A stretch of DNA of 64,000 nt from Nonomuraea ceibae (GTDB taxonomy: Bacteria; Actinomycetota; Actinomycetes; Streptosporangiales; Streptosporangiaceae), in the NCBI RefSeq assembly GCF_019396325.1, contig NZ_JAHKRO010000006.1, positions 122,149-186,148 on the forward strand, read 5' to 3'. Every line of letters starts with the position of its first letter. Within the stretch, counting starts at the first letter, position 1. Positions 11,714 through 24,800 of this stretch are shown here, in pieces. The notes below the pieces were generated by a model. It was not told where the DNA came from. It saw only the letters and a list, made by a program, of their open reading frames with translations, and ran no database searches. Position numbers and translations under genes: made by a program.

Positions 11714-11736
11714 GGATCATCATCTCCTGTGGTGAG

Positions 11737-11750
11737 TGGGAGCGCTCCCA
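11737..11750. promoter_or_regulatory. CebR/CelR-type operator in front of GH6
   Basis: A perfect palindrome TGGGAGCGCTCCCA, the known binding sequence of CebR/CelR cellulase repressors in actinomycetes. It lies 24 nt upstream of the GH6 start and abuts a possible minus-strand -10 (CACTAT), so a bound repressor would cover the transcription start. Confidence 0.9.
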
Positions 11751-11842
11751 TAGTGGGCGGCCATTCACAAATGTGTACAGCGACCGGTGGCCCGCCGAGG
11801 CCCCGGCGGGCCACACGCTCGCGCGATGCCAGGCAAGCACCG

Positions 11843-11853
11843 TGAAACTTTCA
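11843..11853. promoter_or_regulatory. TGAAACTTTCA palindrome in the GH6/GH48 divergent promoter
   Basis: An 11-bp palindrome (TGAAA C TTTCA) midway between the divergent GH6 and GH48 genes. The identical 11-mer occurs at 20940-20950 between the divergent LPMO and GH12 genes. Probably a second operator class, resembling GAAA-N-TTTC elements reported upstream of actinomycete xylanase/cellulase genes; the binding protein is unknown. Confidence 0.5.
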
Positions 11854-11905
11854 TGCCACGCAGGCAGGTGAGAGGAAATCCGGCCGTCACCCGGACGCCA
11901 TTTCG

Positions 11906-11936
11906 TTGACATCTCCTCCTCGCCGAAGCGCACAAT
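11906..11936 (+). promoter_or_regulatory. Candidate GH48-GH9 operon promoter
   Basis: TTGACA at 11906-11911 and CACAAT at 11931-11936 with a 19-nt spacer (GCACAA one base upstream gives 18). The CebR-type operator begins 7 nt after the -10, at the expected transcription start. Visual call only. Confidence 0.5.
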
Positions 11937-11942
11937 GCGGCA

Positions 11943-11956
11943 TGGGAGCGCTCCCA
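11943..11956. promoter_or_regulatory. CebR/CelR-type operator in front of GH48-GH9
   Basis: A second perfect TGGGAGCGCTCCCA, 25 nt upstream of the GH48 GTG start and directly downstream of the candidate -10. Repression of the GH48-GH9 pair, relieved by cellobiose-type inducers, is the family expectation. Confidence 0.9.
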
Positions 11957-11980
11957 CCCCCCTACTCCCATGGAGAAACC

Positions 11981-17442
<5,462 letters not shown>

Positions 17443-17449
17443 GAACCCG

Positions 17450-17480
17450 GGTCCCGCCCTCCCCGGTGGGGGGCGGGACC
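17450..17480 (+). terminator. Hairpin after the GH48-GH9 pair
   Basis: GGTCCCGCCC (17450-17459) pairs perfectly with GGGCGGGACC (17471-17480). It ends 19 nt before the mannanase ATG, so it may either terminate the GH48-GH9 transcript or act as an attenuator or processing site before GH5. Confidence 0.65.
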
Positions 17481-17499
17481 TCCCAGCGAAAGGCACCAC

Positions 17500-19062
17500 A
17501 TGAGATCCCGGCTCGCCGCGCTGGCGGCACTCCTGCTCCTCCCCGTCGTCCTGATCGCCTCTCCCGCCCACGCCGCGACCGGCCTGCACGTCAGCGGCAC
17601 GAAGATCGTCGAGAAGGGCGGCCAGGAGTTCGTCATCCGTGGCACCAGCCACGCCCACACCTGGTACACCTCGCAGACCCGGGCGTTCGCCGACATCAAG
17701 TCGCTCGGCGCCAACGCCGTCCGCGTGGTGCTCAGCGGCGGGCGCTGGACCGCCAACGGCGTCGCCGACGTGGCCAACGTCGTGTCCCTGTGCAAGCAGA
17801 ACAAACTCATCTGCATCCTGGAAAATCACGACACGACGGGCTACGGCGAGCAGAGCGGCGCCGTCACCCTCGACGCCGCCGCCGACTACTGGATCAGCGT
17901 CAAGAGCGCCCTGGTCGGCCAGGAAGACTACGTCATCGTCAACATCGGCAACGAGCCCGTCGGCAACAACGCCGTCACCCCCGGCTGGGCCGCCGCCACC
18001 ACGGCCGCCATCCAGAAGCTGCGCGCCAACGGCTTCGACCACGCGCTCATGGTGGACGCCCCCAACTGGGGCCAGGACTGGCAGTTCACCATGCGCGACA
18101 ACGCCCGGGCCGTCTTCGACAGCGACCCGGACAAGAACACGATCTTCTCCGTCCACATGTACGGCGTCTTCGACACGGCAGCGGAGATCACCTCCTACAT
18201 GGACGCCTTCCGCACCGCCGGGCTGCCGCTGGTCGTCGGCGAGTTCGGGCACAACCACTCCGACGGCAACCCCGACGAGGACACGATCATGGCCCAGGCC
18301 GTCAGCCGCGGCCTCGGCTACCTCGGCTGGTCGTGGAGCGGCAACGGCGGCGGCGTCGAGTACCTCGACCAGGTGACGAACTTCGACGTCGACCAGCTCA
18401 CCCCGTGGGGCCAGCGGCTGTTCAACGGCGCCGACGGCATCGCCGCCACCGCCCGCGAGGCCGCGATCTACGGCGGCGGCGGCCCGGACGACACCACCCC
18501 GCCCACCGCCCCGGGCGCCCCGGCGGCCTCCGGCATCACCACCACCGGCGCCACGCTGACCTGGACCGCCTCCACCGACAACGTGGGCGTCACCCGCTAC
18601 GACGTCCACGACAGCGGCGGCGCCCTGCTCGGCAGCTCGGCCACCCCGTCGATCAGCCTGACCGGGCTCACCCCCGGCACCGGTTACACGGTGTACGTGC
18701 GGGCCAGGGACGCGGCGGGCAACCAGTCGGCGCCCTCACCCACCACCGCGTTCAGCACGCTCCCCGGCGGCGGCGAGGGCGACTGCGAGGTCACCGCGAC
18801 CGTCGGCAGCCAGTGGGGCAACGGGTACGTGGTCTCGCCCGTTTCGGTGACCGGCACCGGCTCCGGCTGGACCGTCACGTTCACCCTGCCCGCCGGGCAC
18901 ACGATCGTCGGCTCCTGGAACGCCGCCGTCACGGTCGACGGGCAGAAGGTGACGGCCAGGAACCTCGGCTACAACGCCTCGCTGCCGGCCTCGTTCGGCT
19001 TCCAGGCCAGCCGGCCCAGCGGCTCGACCAGCGTGGCCTCCGGCTACGCCTGCGCCGGCTGA
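17500..19062 (+). CDS. GH5 (subfamily 8-like) endo-beta-1,4-mannanase with FN3 and CBM2-like modules
   Basis: 520 aa secreted. Signal peptide about 1-25 (SPAHA). The catalytic domain (about 26-325) matches bacterial mannanases by LHVSGTKIVEKGGQEFVIRG, HTWYTSQTRAFADIKSLGAN and ILENHDTTGYGEQSGA. Acid/base Glu152 lies in NIGNEPVGNN and nucleophile Glu248 in VVGEFGHN. An FN3 domain (about 335-425) and a CBM2-family module lacking part of the usual surface (about 427-520, CEVTATVGSQWGNG) follow. GCGAAAGG precedes the ATG. No CebR-type operator is present between this gene and GH9, so expression depends on read-through or an unseen promoter. Confidence 0.92.
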   Translation: MRSRLAALAALLLLPVVLIASPAHAATGLHVSGTKIVEKGGQEFVIRGTSHAHTWYTSQTRAFADIKSLGANAVRVVLSGGRWTANGVADVANVVSLCKQNKLICILENHDTTGYGEQSGAVTLDAAADYWISVKSALVGQEDYVIVNIGNEPVGNNAVTPGWAAATTAAIQKLRANGFDHALMVDAPNWGQDWQFTMRDNARAVFDSDPDKNTIFSVHMYGVFDTAAEITSYMDAFRTAGLPLVVGEFGHNHSDGNPDEDTIMAQAVSRGLGYLGWSWSGNGGGVEYLDQVTNFDVDQLTPWGQRLFNGADGIAATAREAAIYGGGGPDDTTPPTAPGAPAASGITTTGATLTWTASTDNVGVTRYDVHDSGGALLGSSATPSISLTGLTPGTGYTVYVRARDAAGNQSAPSPTTAFSTLPGGGEGDCEVTATVGSQWGNGYVVSPVSVTGTGSGWTVTFTLPAGHTIVGSWNAAVTVDGQKVTARNLGYNASLPASFGFQASRPSGSTSVASGYACAG

Positions 19063-19148
19063 ACCCCCGCACCACGCCCCCTGAGGAGGTGAGGCCCGTC
19101 CCCCTGCTGTGAACCGCCCCTACGACACCATCCCGCCCGGATGGCGTG

Positions 19149-19193
19149 AACGCGGCCGGCCCGGAGAGTCCTCCCCCTCTCGCCGGCCGCGTT
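19149..19193. terminator. Bidirectional hairpin terminator
   Basis: A perfect 12-bp stem: AACGCGGCCGGC (19149-19160) with GCCGGCCGCGTT (19182-19193), between the convergent mannanase (ends 19062) and the small exported protein gene (ends 19205). Confidence 0.75.
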
Positions 19194-19204
19194 CGACCTG
19201 CCCG

Positions 19205-19753
19205 CTAACGCGCCTCGGTGAACCGCCGGCGTGCCGCCTCGATCACCTCGTCATCGGCGAACTCGGCGAACGCCTCCTCGTGCAGGCGCGGCGGGATGAC
19301 CAGCCTGACCCGCTCCGGATAGCCGGCGCCGGGCTCCGGCACCCGTACCTCGACCGGGTCGTGCAGGCGCACGGCCAGCGGGCCCGACACGCGCACCGAC
19401 ATCGCCCACTCGGCGCCCGCGCCGGTGATCGCGCACATGTGGCGGGCGTAGACCCACCGCACCTCGGACACGGTGGCGGCGTTCTCCGGCGCGACGCCGA
19501 ACGGCTCGACGGCGCACACGACCCGCCCCGCGTCCTCACCGAACTCGTGGCCGTGCTCGTGGTGCTCGGCCGGGGACGACTTCTCCAGGATCTCCGTCAC
19601 CCGGGCGGCGAGCGGCTCCCTGAGCTGCGACGGCAGCCCGGGCCGCCACAGGTTCGCCGCCACCGCCGCCCCGGCGACGGAGGCCACGACCACGGCGGTG
19701 ACGGCGATGACCCGTCCCCGCCGCGCCCGCGGCCTCCGCATGTCTTCCAGCAT
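19205..19753 (-). CDS. Exported/membrane-anchored His-rich protein downstream of the LPMO
   Basis: 182 aa, not recognised. Arg-rich cytoplasmic N terminus, one hydrophobic segment (about 14-34) usable as signal anchor or signal peptide, then an outer domain. Outside it has a His/Glu cluster HHEHGHEFGED at about 64-74 and two cysteines (80 and 107, RVVCAVEP and ARHMCAIT). It starts 9 nt after the LPMO stop codon, almost certainly co-transcribed. AA10 enzymes need copper, so a metal-handling role can be imagined, but nothing in the sequence proves it. Starts at ATG 19753 or ATG 19741 are both possible. Confidence 0.7.
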   Translation of the reverse strand: MLEDMRRPRARRGRVIAVTAVVVASVAGAAVAANLWRPGLPSQLREPLAARVTEILEKSSPAEHHEHGHEFGEDAGRVVCAVEPFGVAPENAATVSEVRWVYARHMCAITGAGAEWAMSVRVSGPLAVRLHDPVEVRVPEPGAGYPERVRLVIPPRLHEEAFAEFADDEVIEAARRRFTEAR

Positions 19754-19762
19754 CCCGATGAC

Positions 19763-20830
19763 CTACGCGGGCGTGCAGGTCAGCGCGGGCACGGGACTCG
19801 GCACGCTGCCCGTGCCGTTGAAGCCGAATGTGGTGGAGCCGTTCGGCGCGATCTGCCCGTTGTAGGAGGCGTTCTTCACCTCGACCGACGGCGGCTGGCC
19901 GCTCAGCACGCCGTTCCAGGGCGAGCCTTCGAAGCCCTGGCCGCCGCTGAAGGTCCAGTTGACCTTCCAGCCGTTGATCGCGGTCGTGCCGGTGTTGCGG
20001 ACGGTCACCTCACCCTGGAAGTGGCCGGCCCAGCCGGTGTCGGTGGCGCGCAGCGTGGCCGTGCAGCCCCCGGGAGGCGGCGGGTCGGTCGGGGTGATGG
20101 TCGGGTCGGGGCTGGGGCTGGACGTGCTGCCGCCGGGGCCGACCCCGGTGACCTCGCCGTTGCCGCCGTCGAAGGTGACGTCGGAGCAGCTGTAGAAGTT
20201 CTCGTTGCTGTCCGACCTGATCCAGTGGACGAAGATCATGTGCCGGCCGCTCTTGCCCGAGGGCAGCTGCACGTTCCAGTAGTAGTAGCTGAGCCCGCCG
20301 GGCCCGCCCGACTGCGGCGGGTTGCTGACGCTGCCGAACTGCTCCAGGTCGGACCACTTCAGCGGGGCGTTCGGGTTCCAGCCGTTCTTGGTGACGTAGT
20401 AGACGAACGAGCCCGGGTGCGCGGCCCAGTTGCTGTGCCGCATGGTGATGCTGGCGCCCGACGTCAGGTGCGTCAGCGGCCAGTCGTTGCGCACGGCGTT
20501 GTAGGCGGTGAAGTCGTACGGGCCGCCGGTGCCGGCGCTGCAGATCTGGCCGTCGGGGATGAAGCCGGTGGTCCGGCCCCCGGCGTCGGAGCGCAGCACC
20601 GCGAACCAGTTGTAGAGCGGCGTGGTGCCACTCTGCGCGACGGCTGCCGCGCAGGCCGGGTTGTAGGGCTGGATGGCGCCGTTCTCGCGCAGGCCGTCCT
20701 GCCAGCACAGGAACGTGCGACTGCCGGGGAACATGGTGACGCCGTGCGCCTGGGCCGGGACGACCAAGGCCGCGGTGATCAAAGCCAGGGCCGCGGCGAC
20801 CGCCACGGCCGCCGAACGGAAGACTCTCAT
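19763..20830 (-). CDS. AA10 lytic polysaccharide monooxygenase with C-terminal CBM2
   Basis: 355 aa copper monooxygenase that cleaves crystalline cellulose (or chitin) oxidatively. ATG 20830 is chosen because AAAGGA precedes it and it gives a signal peptide ending VPAQA directly before His29, which becomes the amino-terminal copper ligand; an upstream in-frame ATG would add 34 residues with no role. The second histidine-brace residue is His138 (NWAAHPGSFVYYVTK). The core ends with NENFYSCSDVTF; then a Ser/Pro/Thr linker (STSSPSPDPTITPTDPPPP) and a CBM2 from about 255. The cellulose-type CBM2 and the neighbours favour cellulose as substrate. Divergent from the GH12 gene. Confidence 0.94.
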   Translation of the reverse strand: MRVFRSAAVAVAAALALITAALVVPAQAHGVTMFPGSRTFLCWQDGLRENGAIQPYNPACAAAVAQSGTTPLYNWFAVLRSDAGGRTTGFIPDGQICSAGTGGPYDFTAYNAVRNDWPLTHLTSGASITMRHSNWAAHPGSFVYYVTKNGWNPNAPLKWSDLEQFGSVSNPPQSGGPGGLSYYYWNVQLPSGKSGRHMIFVHWIRSDSNENFYSCSDVTFDGGNGEVTGVGPGGSTSSPSPDPTITPTDPPPPGGCTATLRATDTGWAGHFQGEVTVRNTGTTAINGWKVNWTFSGGQGFEGSPWNGVLSGQPPSVEVKNASYNGQIAPNGSTTFGFNGTGSVPSPVPALTCTPA

Positions 20831-20939
20831 GGGTGATTCCTTTGCTCGCATGACGAAGGAACCCGCCACGACCCGCCCGCCCGGCAGCACTCGCGTGGCC
20901 GCATTACAACACGTCTTCACTTCGTTCGACAACGTGGCG

Positions 20940-20950
20940 TGAAACTTTCA
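20940..20950. promoter_or_regulatory. TGAAACTTTCA palindrome in the LPMO/GH12 divergent promoter
   Basis: Same 11-bp palindrome as in the GH6/GH48 promoter. No TGGGAGCGCTCCCA box is seen in this 222-bp gap, so this may be the only shared control element linking LPMO and GH12 to the other cellulases. Confidence 0.5.
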
Positions 20951-21052
20951 GCCGATCACCGTGCAGGTTTCCCCTGGTGCGCGCTGTGACGGCCCGGCCC
21001 GCCGCCCCCGGCCGGTTGCCGGGCGTCCGGACGCTGGCGAATCCTGCGTGCC

Positions 21053-22423
21053 ATGAGGCGCTTATACCTGTTCGTCGGATTCCTGCTCGCCACCTTCATC
21101 GTCGCCGCCCCGGCCGAGGCCGCGCCGGTGATCTGCGAGAAGTACGGCTCCACGAGCGTCCAGAGCGGGCGCTACATCGTCCAGAACAACGTCTGGGGCG
21201 CCGACACGGCCCAGTGCATCGACGTGGACCAGAGCGGCGGCTTCACCGTCACCCAGTCCGCGCACAACAACTCCACCAGCGGGGCCCCGGCCGGCTACCC
21301 GTCGATCTACGCGGGGTGCCACTACGCCAACTGCACCACCGGCAGCGGCCTGCCGATGCAGGCGAGTGCGAGCGGCTTCGGCAACCTGCGCTCCAGCGTG
21401 CGCATGACCTATCCGGGCAGCGGCACGTACAACGCCTCCTACGACCTGTGGTTCGACCCGACGCCGCGCACCGACGGGCAGAACACCGGCGCCGAGCTGA
21501 TGATCTGGCTCAACCGGCAGGGCTCCATCCAGCCGATCGGCAACCGCGTCGGCACCGTCAACCTGGCCGGGTCCTCCTGGGAGGTCTGGTTCGGCAACAT
21601 CGGCTGGAACGTCATCTCCTACGTCCGCACCTCCCCGGCGACCTCGATCGACTTCGCGATCGACACGTTCTACGCGGACGTGGTCAGCCGAGGCTACGGG
21701 CAGCGCTCCTGGTATCTGACGAGCGTCCAGGCGGGCTTCGAGCCGTGGATCGGCGGCGCGGGCCTGGCCGTGGACGACTTCTCGTTCACCACCACGGGCG
21801 GCGGCACCGACACCACCCCGCCGACCACCCCGTCGGGCCTGCGGACCGCGAACACCACCGCCACGGCCACCACCCTGTCGTGGAACGCCGCCACCGACTC
21901 GGGCGGCAGCGGCCTGGCCGGCTACGACATCCTGCGCTCGACCGGCGGCGGCGCCTACACCCAGGTCGGCACCACCGCCTCCACGTCGTTCACGAACACC
22001 GGCCTGGCCCCCGCCACGACCTACAGCTACCGGGTCCGCGCCAGGGACGGCGCCGGCAACACCTCGCCGGAGTCGGCGGCGGTCACGGCCACCACCCTGC
22101 CGGGCAGCGGCGGCGGCGACTGCGAGGTCACCCCCACCACCCAGACGAGCTGGTCGACCGGCTACGTCATCCAGCCGGTGACCGTCACCAACGGCAGTTC
22201 CTCCGGGGCGAGCCGCTGGTCGGTCACGTTCACGCTGCCCGCGGGCCACGCGATCGCGGGCTCCTGGGGCGCGACGCTCACCACGAGCGGCCAGACGGTG
22301 ACGGCCACCAGCCTGCCCTACAACGGCACGCTGGCGCCCGGCGCGAGCACCACGTTCGGCTTCCAGGCCACCCGCCCGGCGTCGAGCACCCAGCTCCCCT
22401 CCGGCTACACCTGCGCCTTCTAG
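21053..22423 (+). CDS. GH12 endoglucanase/xyloglucanase with FN3 and CBM2
   Basis: 456 aa secreted. Signal peptide about 1-23 (AAPAEA). GH12 jelly-roll about 25-250 with nucleophile Glu148 (NTGAELMIWLNRQG) and acid/base Glu230 (VQAGFEPWIGG). FN3 domain about 254-345 (TPSGLRTANTTATATTLSW) and a CBM2 about 352-456 (CEVTPTTQTSWSTGYVIQP). Cleaves internal beta-1,4-glucan bonds. Its stop codon overlaps that of the convergent kinase gene. Confidence 0.93.
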   Translation: MRRLYLFVGFLLATFIVAAPAEAAPVICEKYGSTSVQSGRYIVQNNVWGADTAQCIDVDQSGGFTVTQSAHNNSTSGAPAGYPSIYAGCHYANCTTGSGLPMQASASGFGNLRSSVRMTYPGSGTYNASYDLWFDPTPRTDGQNTGAELMIWLNRQGSIQPIGNRVGTVNLAGSSWEVWFGNIGWNVISYVRTSPATSIDFAIDTFYADVVSRGYGQRSWYLTSVQAGFEPWIGGAGLAVDDFSFTTTGGGTDTTPPTTPSGLRTANTTATATTLSWNAATDSGGSGLAGYDILRSTGGGAYTQVGTTASTSFTNTGLAPATTYSYRVRARDGAGNTSPESAAVTATTLPGSGGGDCEVTPTTQTSWSTGYVIQPVTVTNGSSSGASRWSVTFTLPAGHAIAGSWGATLTTSGQTVTATSLPYNGTLAPGASTTFGFQATRPASSTQLPSGYTCAF

Positions 22424-23727
22424 GGCGCCCGCCGGGCGGCGGTGATCTCGTTGAGCGACACCTCCAGCGCCGACCGGCACCCCGGGGTCAGCCTCCCTTC
22501 GCGCTCGCGGTCGGTGAGCTTGCGGCGCAGGGAGGCCAGCCCGGTCTCCTCCTGGCCCGGCGTCACCAGCACGCCGCGCAGCACCTGCTTCAGGTCGAGC
22601 GCCACGTCACCGTCGGTGGCCCCGCACACGGCGGTCTCCAGCGCGCTGTGGAACCCGTCGACCGCCTGCCGCATGGTCCGCGCCTCGACCGGCGGGCTCT
22701 CGGACCCGGGGAACGGCTCGGCCTGCGGGATCGGCTCGGACCGCGTGAACAGCTCGGACTCCGGGAACGACGCCGCGGCCGTGGGCGAGGGGCCCGCCTC
22801 CGGCCCGGCCCGTTCGGCGGGGGGCTGGAACCACACGAGCACCGACATGGCCAGCGACGCGGCGACCGACATGACCGCCGCCGCGCCCACGACCGCCAGG
22901 CCCTTGCGCAGCCGCCTGGGCAGCGTGAGCGCGGCGGCCAGCGCCGTGGCCACCTCGTCGGCCGTGGGTCTGCGGGCCGGGTCCGGGTCCAGGCAGCGCT
23001 GGCAGAGCGTGGCGACCGCGTGCGGCGCCCCCGCCGGGCGCGGCGCCGGCGAGGTGCGGCGCGCCGCCTCGATCTCCTCCCACGTGGTCTCCGGGTACGG
23101 GGTCCGCCCGGTGATCATGGTGAAGAGCAGCACGCCCAGCGCGTACACGTCCACGGCCGGATGCGTGGGCGCGCCGTCGAGCCGCTCCGGGGCGACGTAC
23201 GGCGGGGTGCCGCGGTCGTCGTCGGGGTCGCCGGCCCAGGCCGCGATGCCGAAGTCGAGCAGTTTCGGCCCGTCGGCGGTCAGCAGCACGTTCTCGCCGG
23301 TGACGTCGCGGTGCACGAGCCCGCGCGCGTGCCCGGCGGCCAGCACGCGGGCCAGCCGCACGCCGATGGCCGCCGCGCGCGGCCACGGCAGCGGCCCGCC
23401 CGCCACCCGCTCGGCCAGCGGCGTGCCGTCGAGCAGCGGCATCACGACGTAGGCCGCGACCTCCCCGTTGGCGGTCACGGCCTCCCCGTAGTCGTAGATC
23501 TCGATCGCGTCCGGATGGATGAACCGGGCGGCGGCCCTGGCCTCGCTCCGCGCGCGCATCCGGTCGACGAGACCGGTCTGCAGGGACGAGGTCAGCACCT
23601 TGACGGCGACGACCCGCTGCAGCGACTGGTCGAAGGCCCGCCAGATGACGGACATGCCGCCGGTGGCCAGCGGGTCCAGCAGCAGGTACCTGCGGGCGAG
23701 GATGTCCCCGGGCTCATGCCGAGTCAC
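22420..23727 (-). CDS. Membrane Ser/Thr protein kinase (PknB-like) with variant catalytic loop
   Basis: 435 aa from GTG 23727, which overlaps the end of the LacI-family gene by 14 nt; the longer frame has no support. Kinase domain about 9-265: loop LATGGMSVIW (first Gly replaced by Ala), Lys43 in VAVKVL, catalytic loop HRDVTGEN at 139-146 where the usual Lys after Asp141-Val is Thr143, DFG at 158-160 and YVAPE. A transmembrane helix spans about 276-300. The outer part starts with loose Pro/Glu/Ser repeats (SEPIPQAEPFPGSE) and ends in a helical domain. Coupling to the cellulase regulator suggests a joint role. Activity is uncertain because of the Lys to Thr change. Confidence 0.88.
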   Translation of the reverse strand: MTRHEPGDILARRYLLLDPLATGGMSVIWRAFDQSLQRVVAVKVLTSSLQTGLVDRMRARSEARAAARFIHPDAIEIYDYGEAVTANGEVAAYVVMPLLDGTPLAERVAGGPLPWPRAAAIGVRLARVLAAGHARGLVHRDVTGENVLLTADGPKLLDFGIAAWAGDPDDDRGTPPYVAPERLDGAPTHPAVDVYALGVLLFTMITGRTPYPETTWEEIEAARRTSPAPRPAGAPHAVATLCQRCLDPDPARRPTADEVATALAAALTLPRRLRKGLAVVGAAAVMSVAASLAMSVLVWFQPPAERAGPEAGPSPTAAASFPESELFTRSEPIPQAEPFPGSESPPVEARTMRQAVDGFHSALETAVCGATDGDVALDLKQVLRGVLVTPGQEETGLASLRRKLTDREREGRLTPGCRSALEVSLNEITAARRAP

Positions 23728-24685
23728 GGATGACCAGTTCCGTGGGGAGGATCGGGTCGATGCCCGTCGTTCCTGACAGCAGGAGCCGGGTGGCGATGGT
23801 GGCGACCTCCTCAACGGGCTGGCGGACCGTGGTCAGCGTCGGATTGGTGTGCCTGGCGACGGGCGCGTCGTCGAACCCGATCACCGCGACGTCGGCGGGC
23901 ACCCGGCGGCCGGCCCGCCGCAGCGCCTGGATCGCGCCGGCGGCCATCAGGTCGGAGGCGGCGAACACCGCGTCCAGGCCGGGAGCGTGGCGCAGCAGCC
24001 ACTGCATGGCGTGGGTGCCGGAGGCCGCGGTGAAGTCGCCGTAGGCGACGGGCACCTCGGCCATGCCGGCCTCGCGCAGGGTGCGGACGAGCCCGTCGAG
24101 CCGGTCGCGGGCGGCGGGCAGCGACGGCGGGCCGCCGATGGCCGCCACGGCGCGGCGGCCGGTGAGCAGCAGGTGCTCGGCCGCCTGCCGGCCGCCGTCC
24201 TGGTTGTCGACGTCGGCGAACGGGAGCTTGAGGTCGTGGGGCGGGCGGCCGATGTTGCGCACCGCGATGCCGGAGGTGCACAGCTTGATGGCCAGGGGAT
24301 GGCGCTCACGGGCGCCGATGAGCAGCACCGCGCCGGACAGCGTGGGCAGCGTGGACGAGGCGGGGTTGACGGTCGTCACCATCAGATGGGTGCCGTGCTC
24401 GGCGACGACGGCGCCGGTGGCCGACAGGAGCCGCGCGTAGTACGGTTCGGAGAATAATCGCGGCAGATGATCGCAGACGACCGCGGTCACGCCTGTCGCG
24501 GCGGCTCTCGACACCGATCCCCTGGGGGCTCGTTGGCGCACGTAACCCATCCGGGACACCGCTTCGTAGACCTGCCTGCGGGTCGACGTGCTGACCCGGA
24601 CGGAGCCGGTGAGAACTCGGGAGGCGGTTGCCGGGGAAACCCCAGCGGCCGCCGCGACCTGTGCCAAAGTGGGCTGCTCGGACAT
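23714..24685 (-). CDS. LacI-family repressor, CebR/CelR-type cellulase regulator
   Basis: 323 aa. ATG 24685 is preferred: GAGG stands 8 nt upstream, while the GTG three codons earlier overlaps that site. The N-terminal helix-turn-helix is PTLAQVAAAAGVSPATASRV, followed by the hinge and a periplasmic-binding-protein-like effector domain (SGAVLLIGARERHPLA, VIGFDDAPVARHTNP). A perfect CebR-type operator lies 28 nt upstream of its own start and two more lie in front of GH6 and GH48, so it most probably represses the cellulase genes and itself until cello-oligosaccharide is bound. Its 3' end overlaps the kinase gene. Confidence 0.9.
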   Translation of the reverse strand: MSEQPTLAQVAAAAGVSPATASRVLTGSVRVSTSTRRQVYEAVSRMGYVRQRAPRGSVSRAAATGVTAVVCDHLPRLFSEPYYARLLSATGAVVAEHGTHLMVTTVNPASSTLPTLSGAVLLIGARERHPLAIKLCTSGIAVRNIGRPPHDLKLPFADVDNQDGGRQAAEHLLLTGRRAVAAIGGPPSLPAARDRLDGLVRTLREAGMAEVPVAYGDFTAASGTHAMQWLLRHAPGLDAVFAASDLMAAGAIQALRRAGRRVPADVAVIGFDDAPVARHTNPTLTTVRQPVEEVATIATRLLLSGTTGIDPILPTELVIRDSA

Positions 24686-24712
24686 TCTCAGCACCTCGCG
24701 CCGAAGATCCCT

Positions 24713-24726
24713 GGGAGCGCTCCCAC
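24713..24726. promoter_or_regulatory. CebR/CelR-type operator in front of the repressor gene
   Basis: Third perfect TGGGAGCGCTCCCA. Together with upstream AT-rich TTGATAACG on the minus strand it implies autoregulation of the LacI-kinase operon. Confidence 0.88.
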
Positions 24727-24800
24727 GTTATCAATGTTTCGCCGCCGTTAACAGGCCCTCTGTACTGGGCCATTGGCAGCGAGTAAGGAAGACGGTGAGC

